From Christensenella sp. UBA7707 (GTDB lineage: Bacteria > Bacillota > Clostridia > Christensenellales > CAG-138): a stretch of DNA of 13,688 nt. Below the pieces are notes generated by a model. The model was not told the origin of the DNA, did not search any database, and was given only the letters and a program-made list of their open reading frames with translations. The translations under genes were made by a program, and so were the position numbers. Shown one piece after another: positions 6,813 to 13,646 of this stretch. The stretch is from assembly GCA_002482435.1 (NCBI GenBank), contig DLFZ01000122.1, forward strand, positions 1 to 13,688, read 5' to 3'. Positions within the stretch are counted from its first letter, which is position 1, and each line of letters starts with the position of its first letter.

Positions 6813-7967
6813 TCAGCGCTTTTGCGGCCTTCGCATCCATATGTTTACCACAAGTCCCACGCCGATGAGGTTGGTTAAAAGGTTCGAGCCGCCGTAACTA
6901 ATGAACGGCAGCGGGATTCCAGTGACCGGCGTAAGGCCAATGGTCATTCCGATGTTTTCAAACACGTGGGCGATGAGCATACCCATTACGCCAACCACAA
7001 TGCAGGTACCAAAGTTGTCTTTGGCCTTGAGCGCGATGTAGAGCCAGCGGAAAACGAGGATGAAGTATAGCACGATGATCGCCGTGCCCCCCACAAAACC
7101 TATGCCCTCCACAATGCCGGCAAAAATAAAATCCGTATGCCGCTCCGGTACGAAGCGAAGCTGCGCCATCGTATCCGATGAGAAGAACCCTTTTCCCCAC
7201 AGTTGACCGGACCCGATGGCAATTTTCGACTGGCTGACATTGTATCCTTTTCCGGCCGGGTCAAGCGAAGGATCGAGAAATACGTTGATGCGCGCCTGCT
7301 GTTCCGGCTTCATCAAAAAGAAATAAGCAAGCGGCAGCCCCGCGGCCAGTGTGCCTGCCGCCGTTAAGATATAACCCCAGGCGATCTTCGCCACAAAAAA
7401 CATGAATACCAAAATGCAAATGTATACAAACGCCGTTCCAAAGTCGGGCTGCAGCATAACGAGCACCGTTGGTATCGCGCAATAAGCCACCGCCTCGAGC
7501 ACCGAACGGAACCCCTTGAGTTTCCCCCCATTTTTGTCCATGGATTGTGAAACCGCTTTTGCAAGCATCACGATGATGCTGATTTTGCAAAGCTCAGCCG
7601 GTTGAATGGCACGATCAAGCCATGAAATCATAAACCAGCCGTGAATACCTCTTTGCTTGTCTGCAAGGAACAGCGCGCCAAGCACCAACACATTTGCAAT
7701 GTAAATGTACTTGATAAAAGGCTTTAAAACCTGATAGTCGAAGATGATTACGACGATGCAGGCCGCAAGGCCCACAAAAAAGCCCGCAATTTGCTTGTTG
7801 ACATAGGTAAGGTTAAGCTTCGCCATATAATCGCCAATGGAGCTTTCCTGCCCGTCAAACGGCGAAGCCATAATACTGGCCATGCTGACAATGCCTATGC
7901 CAAAGAGCGTAAACACAAGCAAAAGCGTAAACCAATCTATGCGTTTCAATAGTTTTTTGTCGATCAT
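6813..7967 (-). CDS. rodA: Rod-shape protein RodA (SEDS peptidoglycan glycosyltransferase)
   Basis: The 384-residue polytopic protein is a SEDS family glycosyltransferase, polymerising lipid II into glycan strands together with a class B penicillin-binding protein in the elongasome. It starts with the characteristic RIDWFTLLLVF. Conserved SEDS blocks include RGIHGWF (106-112), IQPAELCKI (121-129), LQPDFGTA (172-179), GSGQLWGKGF (252-261) and FVPERHTDFIFA (272-283), where Asp279 matches the catalytic Asp. The block PVTGIPLPFISYGGSNLLTN (347-366) lies near the C-terminus. Length and roughly ten hydrophobic segments fit RodA better than the longer FtsW. The ATG at 7967 lies eight bases after the lipoprotein stop and has only a weak ribosome binding site, suggesting coupled translation. 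Confidence 0.95.
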   Translation of the reverse strand: MIDKKLLKRIDWFTLLLVFTLFGIGIVSMASIMASPFDGQESSIGDYMAKLNLTYVNKQIAGFFVGLAACIVVIIFDYQVLKPFIKYIYIANVLVLGALFLADKQRGIHGWFMISWLDRAIQPAELCKISIIVMLAKAVSQSMDKNGGKLKGFRSVLEAVAYCAIPTVLVMLQPDFGTAFVYICILVFMFFVAKIAWGYILTAAGTLAAGLPLAYFFLMKPEQQARINVFLDPSLDPAGKGYNVSQSKIAIGSGQLWGKGFFSSDTMAQLRFVPERHTDFIFAGIVEGIGFVGGTAIIVLYFILVFRWLYIALKAKDNFGTCIVVGVMGMLIAHVFENIGMTIGLTPVTGIPLPFISYGGSNLLTNLIGVGLVVNIWMRRPQKR

Positions 7968-7975
7968 AACTTGGT

Positions 7976-9097
7976 TCAGCTCAAGCCGAACAATTCCTTT
8001 ACCTGTTTCTGAATCGCCAAATACTTGTCGATGGTATCCGCGTATGCGATGGGGCGGTTCACGCGGGATACCGAGGGAACGGTATCCCCGTTTATGAGCT
8101 TATCAAGCGTCATTGTTGCCTGCGCTGCGGTTTCATAATAAGGTTCGATACAAAGCCCATAAATATCGCTGCCGTTGAAGAGCGCATAATTCTCATCGCT
8201 CAGCCCGCTTGCAAACACGGTGATGATGATATCGCTCAAAAGCGAGGGGTTTGGCGTGGGCGCAGCGGTTGTACCCGGCGCAAGCGACGGCACAGGCGTA
8301 GGCGAAGGCGCCCCGTTTGCCTTCAACAGGCTTCTTGCCTTGGAACGTGCCGAAACAGCGATGGATGCCAAATCCGAATCAGCCACATACATGCCTTTGA
8401 TATCGCGGTTGTAAAGCAAAAACTGCGCCAGCTCATCAATTGCGCCCTGCTCGCTCTGCGCTGTACGATCAAATGCCGCTACACCAAACTGCGGGTAATA
8501 AGCCGCGATATCCTGCACAAATTCTTCGTAAATGGCTGCCGTGTTGCTTCCGTAAACAAGAATGCGGCCGGATTTAAGGCTACGCTCGATCATGCGCACG
8601 CTAAGCCCGCGTGCTACCTCTTCCACATACTCGGAGGTGTCCGCAACGATGTTTGCATCAATACCTTCCACGCTGCATGTATGATACGGCACCACCACAT
8701 GTAAGCCGCTTTGCACGGCAAGCCTTACGGCCTCGTCGTTGATGCCGGATGGGTCAAACACAAGAAGGCCCTTGCAGCCATCCGCAACCGCTTCGGATAC
8801 GGCCTTTTTCGCGTTTTCAATGCCGGTCGCACGGTAAAGCTTTGCAGGGTACCCCAGGATCTCTGCGGTATGCAAAAAACCGTACATCGCCATATAGGTG
8901 CCAATCGCGCCATCGCCTGCAATTATAAAGCCAATGAGGTGCGGCACGCTGTTCTCTAAAATCGGCGACGGCGATGGCTCGGCAGATATAGCAGCAGTTG
9001 TCTCCACAGGCGTTGAGGTCGTTTCCTTTTGCGCACAGCCTGTATGGACAAGCAGCAGTAAAACCGTAAGCACCCATACGATTGCTTTTTTGTGCAT
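7976..9097 (-). CDS. Sugar-type periplasmic-binding lipoprotein (Peripla_BP_4-like)
   Basis: A 373-residue exported lipoprotein. The ATG at 9097 is preceded by GGGGGAGGAAGG and opens MHKKAIVWVLTVLLLLVHTGC, a signal peptide whose lipobox ends HTG-Cys21. A Thr/Ser/Pro-rich linker follows, then a two-lobed ligand-binding fold of the RbsB type (residues about 52-373, for example HLIGFIIAGDGAIGTY, AVADGCKGLLVFDPSG and AQFLLYNRDIKGMYVADSD). Ligands of the family are sugars or autoinducer-like molecules; this one is unknown. No permease or ATPase partner is encoded nearby. A Pro/Thr-rich insert interrupts the second lobe (residues about 261-286). The same frame extends to 9133 but lacks a good ribosome binding site there. 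It is the first gene of the rodA operon, an unusual position. Confidence 0.88.
   Translation of the reverse strand: MHKKAIVWVLTVLLLLVHTGCAQKETTSTPVETTAAISAEPSPSPILENSVPHLIGFIIAGDGAIGTYMAMYGFLHTAEILGYPAKLYRATGIENAKKAVSEAVADGCKGLLVFDPSGINDEAVRLAVQSGLHVVVPYHTCSVEGIDANIVADTSEYVEEVARGLSVRMIERSLKSGRILVYGSNTAAIYEEFVQDIAAYYPQFGVAAFDRTAQSEQGAIDELAQFLLYNRDIKGMYVADSDLASIAVSARSKARSLLKANGAPSPTPVPSLAPGTTAAPTPNPSLLSDIIITVFASGLSDENYALFNGSDIYGLCIEPYYETAAQATMTLDKLINGDTVPSVSRVNRPIAYADTIDKYLAIQKQVKELFGLS
8240..8317 (-). repeat. Low-complexity Pro/Thr/Ala-rich insert inside the lipoprotein
   Basis: These 26 codons encode a chain of Pro, Ser, Thr, Ala and Gly (NGAPSPTPVPSLAPG, then TTAAPTPNPS). The DNA contains short degenerate repeats of the ggcgtaggcgaaggcg kind. 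It splits the second lobe of the binding fold between a helix (SKARSLLKA) and the strand DIIITVFAS, where family members normally have a short loop. Confidence 0.7.
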
Positions 9098-9140
9098 GAC
9101 CTTCCTCCCCCGCGGCAAACCGGCCGCAATCATTTTTTAC

Positions 9141-9152
9141 ATAAATTTATAA
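9141..9152. promoter_or_regulatory. AT-rich palindromic element upstream of the rodA operon
   Basis: ATAAATTTATAA, with a perfect palindromic core ATAAATTTAT, lies 44 bases upstream of the lipoprotein ATG. On the - strand it contains TATAAA, a possible -10 box, but no good -35 is found 16-18 bases away. The identical 12-mer occurs before pgi at 10767-10778. The rest of the 9098-9280 gap is AT-rich with no recognisable gene. Confidence 0.4.
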
Positions 9153-9280
9153 CGATGTTTGCTCACATTGCATGGATTGAGAGCGTAAAAACGACGCATC
9201 GCTTTTTATGATTTTAACTTAATTTTAAGAGAAACAAAAGCGCGACGTTTGGATGTTTACAAAAAGCTCATAAGTGTAAC

Positions 9281-9306
9281 GGCGGCGCGCTTTAAAACAC
9301 GCCGCC
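9281..9306 (-). terminator. Hairpin after pgi, probable terminator
   Basis: GGCGGCG at 9281-9287 pairs with CGCCGCC at 9300-9306; on the - strand the stem extends to 10 bp using two G-U pairs and closes on a TTTAAA loop. It lies 18 bases beyond the pgi stop codon. The following tail has no continuous U-tract, so termination may be weak. Confidence 0.6.
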
Positions 9307-9323
9307 ATATGAATTCAATAATT

Positions 9324-10748
9324 TTAAACGGTGTAACGTGCGTTTTTGCGGGGTGCCGCGTCAAGCTCAGCCTTCTTCTGTTCGTAGCCGGGCTTTCCTA
9401 GGAGCGCGTAGGTTGCGTTTTTGCCTTCCTCAACACCGGGTTGATCGAAAGCGTTGATGTTCAAAAGCTCGCCCGCAAAAGCGGTCTGTACCTCGAAAAT
9501 GTACAAAAGCTGGCCGATCGTAAAAGCGTTAACCTCAGGTACGGTAATGGTTTTGTTCAAATGGCCGCTTTTCAAAACCGCGTATTCGGTGGCGCGCTGT
9601 TCGGACTGGATCAACTCGTTAAAGCTGTGTCCGCTTAAAAACGCAACGTCGGGCAGCTCGTCAAATGCACGCGGAATAACCACATTCTGACGGTACTCGT
9701 CTACACGCAAAAAGGTGATGACCTTATCAAACGGACCTTCGGTATAAAGCTGCACCTGCGAGTGCTGATCGGTTACGCCAAGTGCCTTCACGGGCGTTTG
9801 GCCGCAGTTGATGCGCGCGCCAGTTAAATCGTACGCCTTGCCGAGGGATTCCGCCCAAAGCTGTGCATACCAGTCCGCAATGTATTTGAGCGAGTCCGCG
9901 TATGGCATCATTACGCCGATGTTGCATCCCGCGTCCATCGCAAGCTTTTCAAGGACCGCCATCGTAGCTGCAGGATTGCTCCATACGTTACGGTTTTTAC
10001 AAAGTTCATCGGCATATGCCGCACCCGCCAGAAGCTCGTCAACGTCGATGCCGCATACCGCCGCCGCAAGAAGCCCCACAGGGCAAAGCTCGCTAAACCT
10101 GCCGCCCACGCCGTCGGGCACATAGAAAGTACGAAGATTGTTGCTTTTTGCAATTTTAATAAGATTGCCCTTGTCTTTGTCGGTCGTAGCGATGATATGA
10201 TCCGTCCATTTATCTCCGAGACGTTTTTTAAGAAGGTTTACCACAAGCAGAAGCTGCGCCATCGTTTCCGACGTGCTGCCGGACTTTGTGATTACATTGA
10301 ATGCCGTCCGCTCTATATCGATCACGTCAAACAGCGACGCCATGCGCTCGGGATCGACATTGTCTTCCACATAGAGCTTGGGACCGCCACGCTTTTCTTT
10401 GGGCAACTCGTTGTAGCGAAGATGAGAAAGCGCCTGCTGTACCGCAATGGGACCAAGGGCGCTGCCACCAATGCCGAACACAACAAAATTGTCGAAGTTT
10501 TCGCGCACATAACTTGCGGCCGCTTTCATGTCGCGCAAAATGATATCCTGATTGTAGGGCAGATCGCGCCATTTCATTTGCCCGCGTTTTTCTTCAAGCG
10601 AGGCGGCTGCGGCGGCAAGTGCGCCTTCCGCGGCTTCAAGTTGCGCTTTGCGGATACCGCGCTCCCCGATAAAGTCAGACATCATATTGTTGTAATCGAC
10701 CCGAATCCGCATGGATTCGCGCCAGGCCTTGTTTTCATAACGGTTCAT
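9324..10748 (-). CDS. pgi: Glucose-6-phosphate isomerase
   Basis: The 474-residue cytoplasmic enzyme interconverts glucose-6-phosphate and fructose-6-phosphate in glycolysis and gluconeogenesis. The sugar-phosphate-binding SIS fold is clear: FGIGGSALGP (91-100), ITKSGSTSETMAQLL (153-167), signature DGVGGRFSELCPVGL (212-226) and signature NAFDQPGVEEGK (432-443). Expected catalytic residues are present: Glu300 (LWAESLGK), His329 (DQHSQVQ) and Lys443. The length is close to the short Gram-positive form, about 450 residues. The ATG at 10748 follows GGAGG with a six-base spacer. The gene is single, with a hairpin after it and a divergent gene upstream. Confidence 0.97.
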   Translation of the reverse strand: MNRYENKAWRESMRIRVDYNNMMSDFIGERGIRKAQLEAAEGALAAAAASLEEKRGQMKWRDLPYNQDIILRDMKAAASYVRENFDNFVVFGIGGSALGPIAVQQALSHLRYNELPKEKRGGPKLYVEDNVDPERMASLFDVIDIERTAFNVITKSGSTSETMAQLLLVVNLLKKRLGDKWTDHIIATTDKDKGNLIKIAKSNNLRTFYVPDGVGGRFSELCPVGLLAAAVCGIDVDELLAGAAYADELCKNRNVWSNPAATMAVLEKLAMDAGCNIGVMMPYADSLKYIADWYAQLWAESLGKAYDLTGARINCGQTPVKALGVTDQHSQVQLYTEGPFDKVITFLRVDEYRQNVVIPRAFDELPDVAFLSGHSFNELIQSEQRATEYAVLKSGHLNKTITVPEVNAFTIGQLLYIFEVQTAFAGELLNINAFDQPGVEEGKNATYALLGKPGYEQKKAELDAAPRKNARYTV

Positions 10749-10766
10749 AAAAATCCTCCGAGCATT

Positions 10767-10778
10767 ATAAATTTATAA
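10767..10778. promoter_or_regulatory. AT-rich palindromic element upstream of pgi
   Basis: This second copy of ATAAATTTATAA is part of a perfect 14-base palindrome (10765-10778). It lies 19 bases before the pgi start. On the - strand it offers TATAAA and TATAAT, either of which could be a -10 box, but spacing to a -35 is poor. The divergent gap 10749-10898 must hold promoters for both pgi and the + strand gene; no full consensus pair was found. Confidence 0.4.
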
Positions 10779-10892
10779 GGATCAGCACGTTGTAACGGCC
10801 GAGCTTTCTCGTTTTTGGCGCGCAAACCGTGTACGCACCTACAATTATTTAGTATATCACAGAATTCGCCATGGTTAAAAAGTATTTTGAGC

Positions 10893-10901
10893 AAAGGGGT
10901 G
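10893..10901 (+). promoter_or_regulatory. Shine-Dalgarno pointing at an ACG codon
   Basis: AAAGGGGTG resembles the anti-Shine-Dalgarno complement AAAGGAGGTGA. Eight bases after the last G of GGGG lies ACG (10908-10910), which opens T-KKDFRLPRPSRF in the frame of the following gene. The in-frame GTG at 10899 is inside this element and has no ribosome binding site of its own. Confidence 0.5.
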
Positions 10902-11408
10902 ATTTCTACGAAAAAGGATTTTCGCCTTCCAAGGCCATCACGCTTCCTGCTTTTTGTGCTCGCCGGCCTTGCGGTTTGCGCGACAGGCGTTTTGATTTTT
11001 CTTTTGATGCAAAAGCCGCACGGACATATGGAAGTTTCCGTTGTGGATGCCTACACGCTGCGACCGCTTGAAAATTCAACCATTGTCATACCGGAAAACG
11101 GCATGCAAGCCGTTACGGATGCAAACGGGAAGGCGCAATTTTACGGCATAGCCATAGAAAAGGACGCTACGCTCAACGCTCTCTTGCCGATGGATTGCGG
11201 CAGAATAACGCTTCTTGTCTACCGTGAGGGATATTTACCGTTTGCACTTTTTTATACGCAGTTGTACGAAAACCGTGTCCGAAACGGGCCTACTATTTAT
11301 ATGTTTCCCACGGGAACGGAAAGCGGTTTGGAGGCGATCACGGTCATTGAGGCGCCCGCTTACGAGTGGGTTCGCGAGCTGCTCGAAAAATACCGGCCAA
11401 ACGGCTGA
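10899..11408 (+). CDS. Membrane-anchored protein with carboxypeptidase-regulatory-like domain
   Basis: A short basic N-terminus is followed by one hydrophobic helix (about residues 16-38), then an extracytoplasmic domain. The segment VSVVDAYTLRPLENSTIVIP, then TDANGKAQFYGI, has the beta-sandwich pattern of carboxypeptidase-regulatory-like domains (V-D-A-x-T-x-x-P-L-x-x-x-x-I, then T-D-x-N-G-K). The second half (ITLLVYREGYLPFALFYTQLYEN, rejoining at GPTIYMFP) resembles a clostridial family of unknown role. It carries no catalytic motif and could be an adhesion or wall-associated scaffold; no function is claimed. The start is uncertain: GTG at 10899 is given as the nearest conventional codon, ACG at 10908 fits the ribosome binding site best, and the frame is open from 10815. 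It is divergent from pgi. Confidence 0.72.
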   Translation: MISTKKDFRLPRPSRFLLFVLAGLAVCATGVLIFLLMQKPHGHMEVSVVDAYTLRPLENSTIVIPENGMQAVTDANGKAQFYGIAIEKDATLNALLPMDCGRITLLVYREGYLPFALFYTQLYENRVRNGPTIYMFPTGTESGLEAITVIEAPAYEWVRELLEKYRPNG

Positions 11409-11464
11409 TTTTCGCTAAAATATGCGTTTGTTTTCAACTGTGCCACGAATGCATTGATTTTTTA

Positions 11465-11473
11465 TGTTATAAT
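11465..11473 (+). promoter_or_regulatory. Extended -10 promoter for the DUF3810 gene
   Basis: TGTTATAAT is a perfect TATAAT at 11468-11473 with the TGn extension. Transcription would start near 11480, giving a leader of about 100 bases before the ATG at 11579. A -35 box at 17-18 bases is poor, as is common with extended -10 promoters. The leader holds no obvious hairpin or riboswitch fold. Confidence 0.65.
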
Positions 11474-11578
11474 AAACTCGTTGCAGAACAAGCCGTTCTC
11501 CCTGTTTTGGCACAAAATTTACGATACGGCCATTGGCTCTCTAATCATCCGACAGGACGAGCCTTTGCGGAGGAACTT

Positions 11579-12697
11579 ATGAACAATGGCACCGCGCGCT
11601 CTGCGTGGAAAGCACAGCTTGGGAAGCTTCCGTGGCTTCTGTTGATTCCCTTGGGTCTTTATTTGCCTGACCTTGCGGCAAAATATCCGGAATGGATCGA
11701 GCAGTATTACTCAAACGGCGTTTATCCGCACATCAGCGGCATGATTGCGAAGCTCACCTCGCGAGCGAATTTTTCCTTGGCGGAGGTTCTTCTTTATGCG
11801 CTTGCCGCATCTTTTGCGATTACGGTTCTCGTGCTTCTTTTAGGGCTCGTTTTTCGAAAAATACGGGTGGTTCGCCTTTTTAGCTTTTTGCTTTCTCTAG
11901 GCATAACGGTGGGTGTTCTTCTGAATTTGTTTTACGTTATGTGGGGTTTCAATTATGCGCGGCCCGCACTTTCTGTTACGATGGGCCTTAACGTGGAGCA
12001 ACGGCCTGTGGAGGAGCTTGAATCGCTCTGTGAAACGCTGGCTGAAAACGCCGCGGCACTACGCGCCCAGGTCAGTGAGAATGATGATGGCGTATTCGTT
12101 TTGCCGCAAGGGTATCGGGCCGAATTCAAAAAAATCCCCGCGGCCTACGAAGCGCTCAACGGCAACCTCCACCTTTTCCTGTCTGACGCAACCGTTGCAA
12201 AGGGTGTTTATTATTCGCAAGGGCTTTCCTACGCGGGAATCGCTGGCATTTATGTTCCCTTTACTGCCGAGCCAAACGTTAATGTAGATCAACCCGCCCT
12301 TCTTCTTCTTTCAAGCGCTGCGCACGAAACGGCACATTTTATGGGAATTGCGCGCGAGGACGAGGCAAACTTCATGGCTTACCTCGCTTGCATCAGTTCC
12401 GATGATCCGGCAATTGCCTATTCGGGTGTGATGTTGGCGCTCATTCATTGCTCCAACAAGCTCTATGATGCAGATTACGACAAATACGCCGCGATTTACG
12501 CCTCTTACAGCGATGCAATGAAACGCGACCTTGCGGATTATAATACCTATTGGGACGCATTTGAAGGCCCCATAGAAGAAACTGTAAATGAAGTAAACGA
12601 CAACTACCTCAAGTTTAACAAACAGGAAACCGGCGTGCAAAGCTATGGTATGGTTGTAGATTTACTACTTGCTTATTCTGCAAGATACGGCGTTTGA
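11579..12697 (+). CDS. DUF3810 family membrane protein, putative zinc metallopeptidase
   Basis: A 372-residue protein with three N-terminal hydrophobic segments (about 17-31, 67-92 and 99-122), followed by a soluble domain. That domain contains AAHETAHFMGIAREDEANF, where H249-E250-x-x-H253 is a zincin motif and Glu262 is the likely third ligand. GFNYARPAL (123-131) and YYSQGLSYAGIAGIYVPFT (211-229) match the DUF3810 pattern as I remember it. It is probably a membrane-tethered metallopeptidase; its substrate is unknown. The ATG at 11579 is preceded by GGAGG with a five-base spacer. The frame remains open to 11366, but that stretch overlaps the previous gene and contains the promoter, so the longer version is rejected. 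A strong terminator follows. Confidence 0.88.
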   Translation: MNNGTARSAWKAQLGKLPWLLLIPLGLYLPDLAAKYPEWIEQYYSNGVYPHISGMIAKLTSRANFSLAEVLLYALAASFAITVLVLLLGLVFRKIRVVRLFSFLLSLGITVGVLLNLFYVMWGFNYARPALSVTMGLNVEQRPVEELESLCETLAENAAALRAQVSENDDGVFVLPQGYRAEFKKIPAAYEALNGNLHLFLSDATVAKGVYYSQGLSYAGIAGIYVPFTAEPNVNVDQPALLLLSSAAHETAHFMGIAREDEANFMAYLACISSDDPAIAYSGVMLALIHCSNKLYDADYDKYAAIYASYSDAMKRDLADYNTYWDAFEGPIEETVNEVNDNYLKFNKQETGVQSYGMVVDLLLAYSARYGV

Positions 12698-12716
12698 CGC
12701 AAACGATTTTCCGATT

Positions 12717-12745
12717 CAAAAAGCCGCTCGACGAGCGGCTTTTTG
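12717..12745. terminator. Bidirectional Rho-independent terminator
   Basis: The arms CAAAAAGCCGCTC (12717-12729) and GAGCGGCTTTTTG (12733-12745) are perfectly complementary around a three-base loop. The A5 and T5 tracts provide a U-rich tail on either strand. It ends the DUF3810 transcript and would also stop anything reading left from the decayed ATPase. Confidence 0.92.
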
Positions 12746-12792
12746 ATGGAAGCAACTTAAGGAACCTTCTTTTTTCGCGCGGGCATTAAATT

Positions 12793-13574
12793 CTACGCCA
12801 CAAGCACACACAACGGTGCCGCGCCAACATCGGCAAATACAGCCATCCACGTTTGCGCGTAGTCAAGCAAGCCAAGCAACATCACTGCTGCCTTGATGAC
12901 AAGGGCAAGCGTAACGCTGATTTTTGCGGTCAGCATCGTCCTTCGCGCAAGGTCGATGGTTTGAGGAAGAAGCATAAGGGGTCGGCAGCTTCCCCTGCAG
13001 CATCTGTACTTGAAAGGCCAATGGTGCAGCCCGCGTTAGCTCCGGCAAGCACGGGTGCATCGTTGATGCCGTCGCCGACAAAAACCGTGACGCCCCGTTC
13101 CTTGCGGATGCCGCGCATTACGGAAAGCTTTTCCTCTGGGGGCAATGAGAAATACAATCCGTCGGTTCCTACGATTTTTGCGGTTTCACGTGCGGAGGCT
13201 TCGTTATCACCCGTCAGAATGGCCATAAGCCACGCCTTTTCGCGAAGCTTTCTTACCACCTCCACGGCTTGCGACCTCAGTTTGTCGCTGATTACCACGG
13301 TACACTATAGTTGCCGTCCACACGAAAGTCACCAAGCTCCAAAATCGGCGGCAAAAAGGCGACCAGTGCGGCAAGAACGATTACGATTGGTATATAAACG
13401 CGAGAAAAACGCGAAATGAACCCCTGTAGTTTGGCTTGTTTTTACGGCATCCTCCCCCGCGTCCATGATGTGTGAAACGGTGGATTGCGAAAACAGTTTC
13501 TTAACGCGAATGATAAGCGCGCCGCTGTTGTTGATGCCGCATTTGTCAAAGCTAGGTAGAAGTTTTGAAGCAAC
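12793..13574 (-). pseudogene. Decayed P1B-type heavy-metal ATPase (CadA/ZntA-like)
   Basis: Four blocks of a Zn/Cd/Pb-exporting ATPase lie in order on the - strand but in different frames. At 13574-13444 is the end of the A-domain (GINNSGALIIRVKKLFSQST). At 13438-13308 is the next helix (QAKLQGFISRFSRVYIPIVI, then LAALVAFLPP). At 13301-12981 is the late P-domain (ISDKLRSQA, LTGDNEASA, VFVGDGINDAPVLA). At 12977-12793 are the last helices with the VFADVG metal-site motif. The T5 run 13439-13443 holds one base too many and the G4 run 12978-12981 one too few. Between 13308 and 13301 the CPC helix, DKTGT site and nucleotide domain are missing, about 200-300 residues. The N-terminus with TGES is absent; a TAG lies at 13575-13577. 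It cannot encode a working pump. Confidence 0.88.
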
Positions 13575-13610
13575 CTATTGATTCGAATCGGCGAAGGCCA
13601 ACCTTTGAAC

Positions 13611-13646
13611 AAAAAAAGCGGCACAGCTTTTTAAACTGTGCCGTTT
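13611..13646 (-). terminator. Rho-independent terminator of a gene right of the window
   Basis: CGGCACAG (13619-13626) pairs with CTGTGCCG (13636-13643) around a nine-base loop. On the - strand the stem is followed by C and seven T residues, so it terminates leftward transcripts. It lies between the outer sequence and the ATPase remnant, so that remnant no longer shares a transcript with whatever is upstream. Confidence 0.75.

Noticed and set aside
9181..9280. AT-rich gap searched for a small RNA, riboswitch or full sigma-A promoter
   Set aside because: Only short TTAA-type inverted repeats are seen; there is no convincing -35/-10 pair and no conserved fold.
10197..10778. 193-codon open frame on the + strand opposite pgi
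   Set aside because: It is fully antisense to a gene with clear catalytic motifs, has no recognisable domain, and such frames are common opposite GC-rich genes.
10871..11071. 66-codon frame starting at an ATG (MVKKYFEQRGDF) ahead of the carboxypeptidase-regulatory-like gene
   Set aside because: It has no ribosome binding site, becomes Arg/Cys-rich nonsense in the overlap, and the other frame holds the clear membrane helix and domain.
11366..11578. Long N-terminal extension of the DUF3810 protein
   Set aside because: It overlaps the preceding gene and runs through the TGTTATAAT promoter; the ATG at 11579 has an ideal GGAGG.
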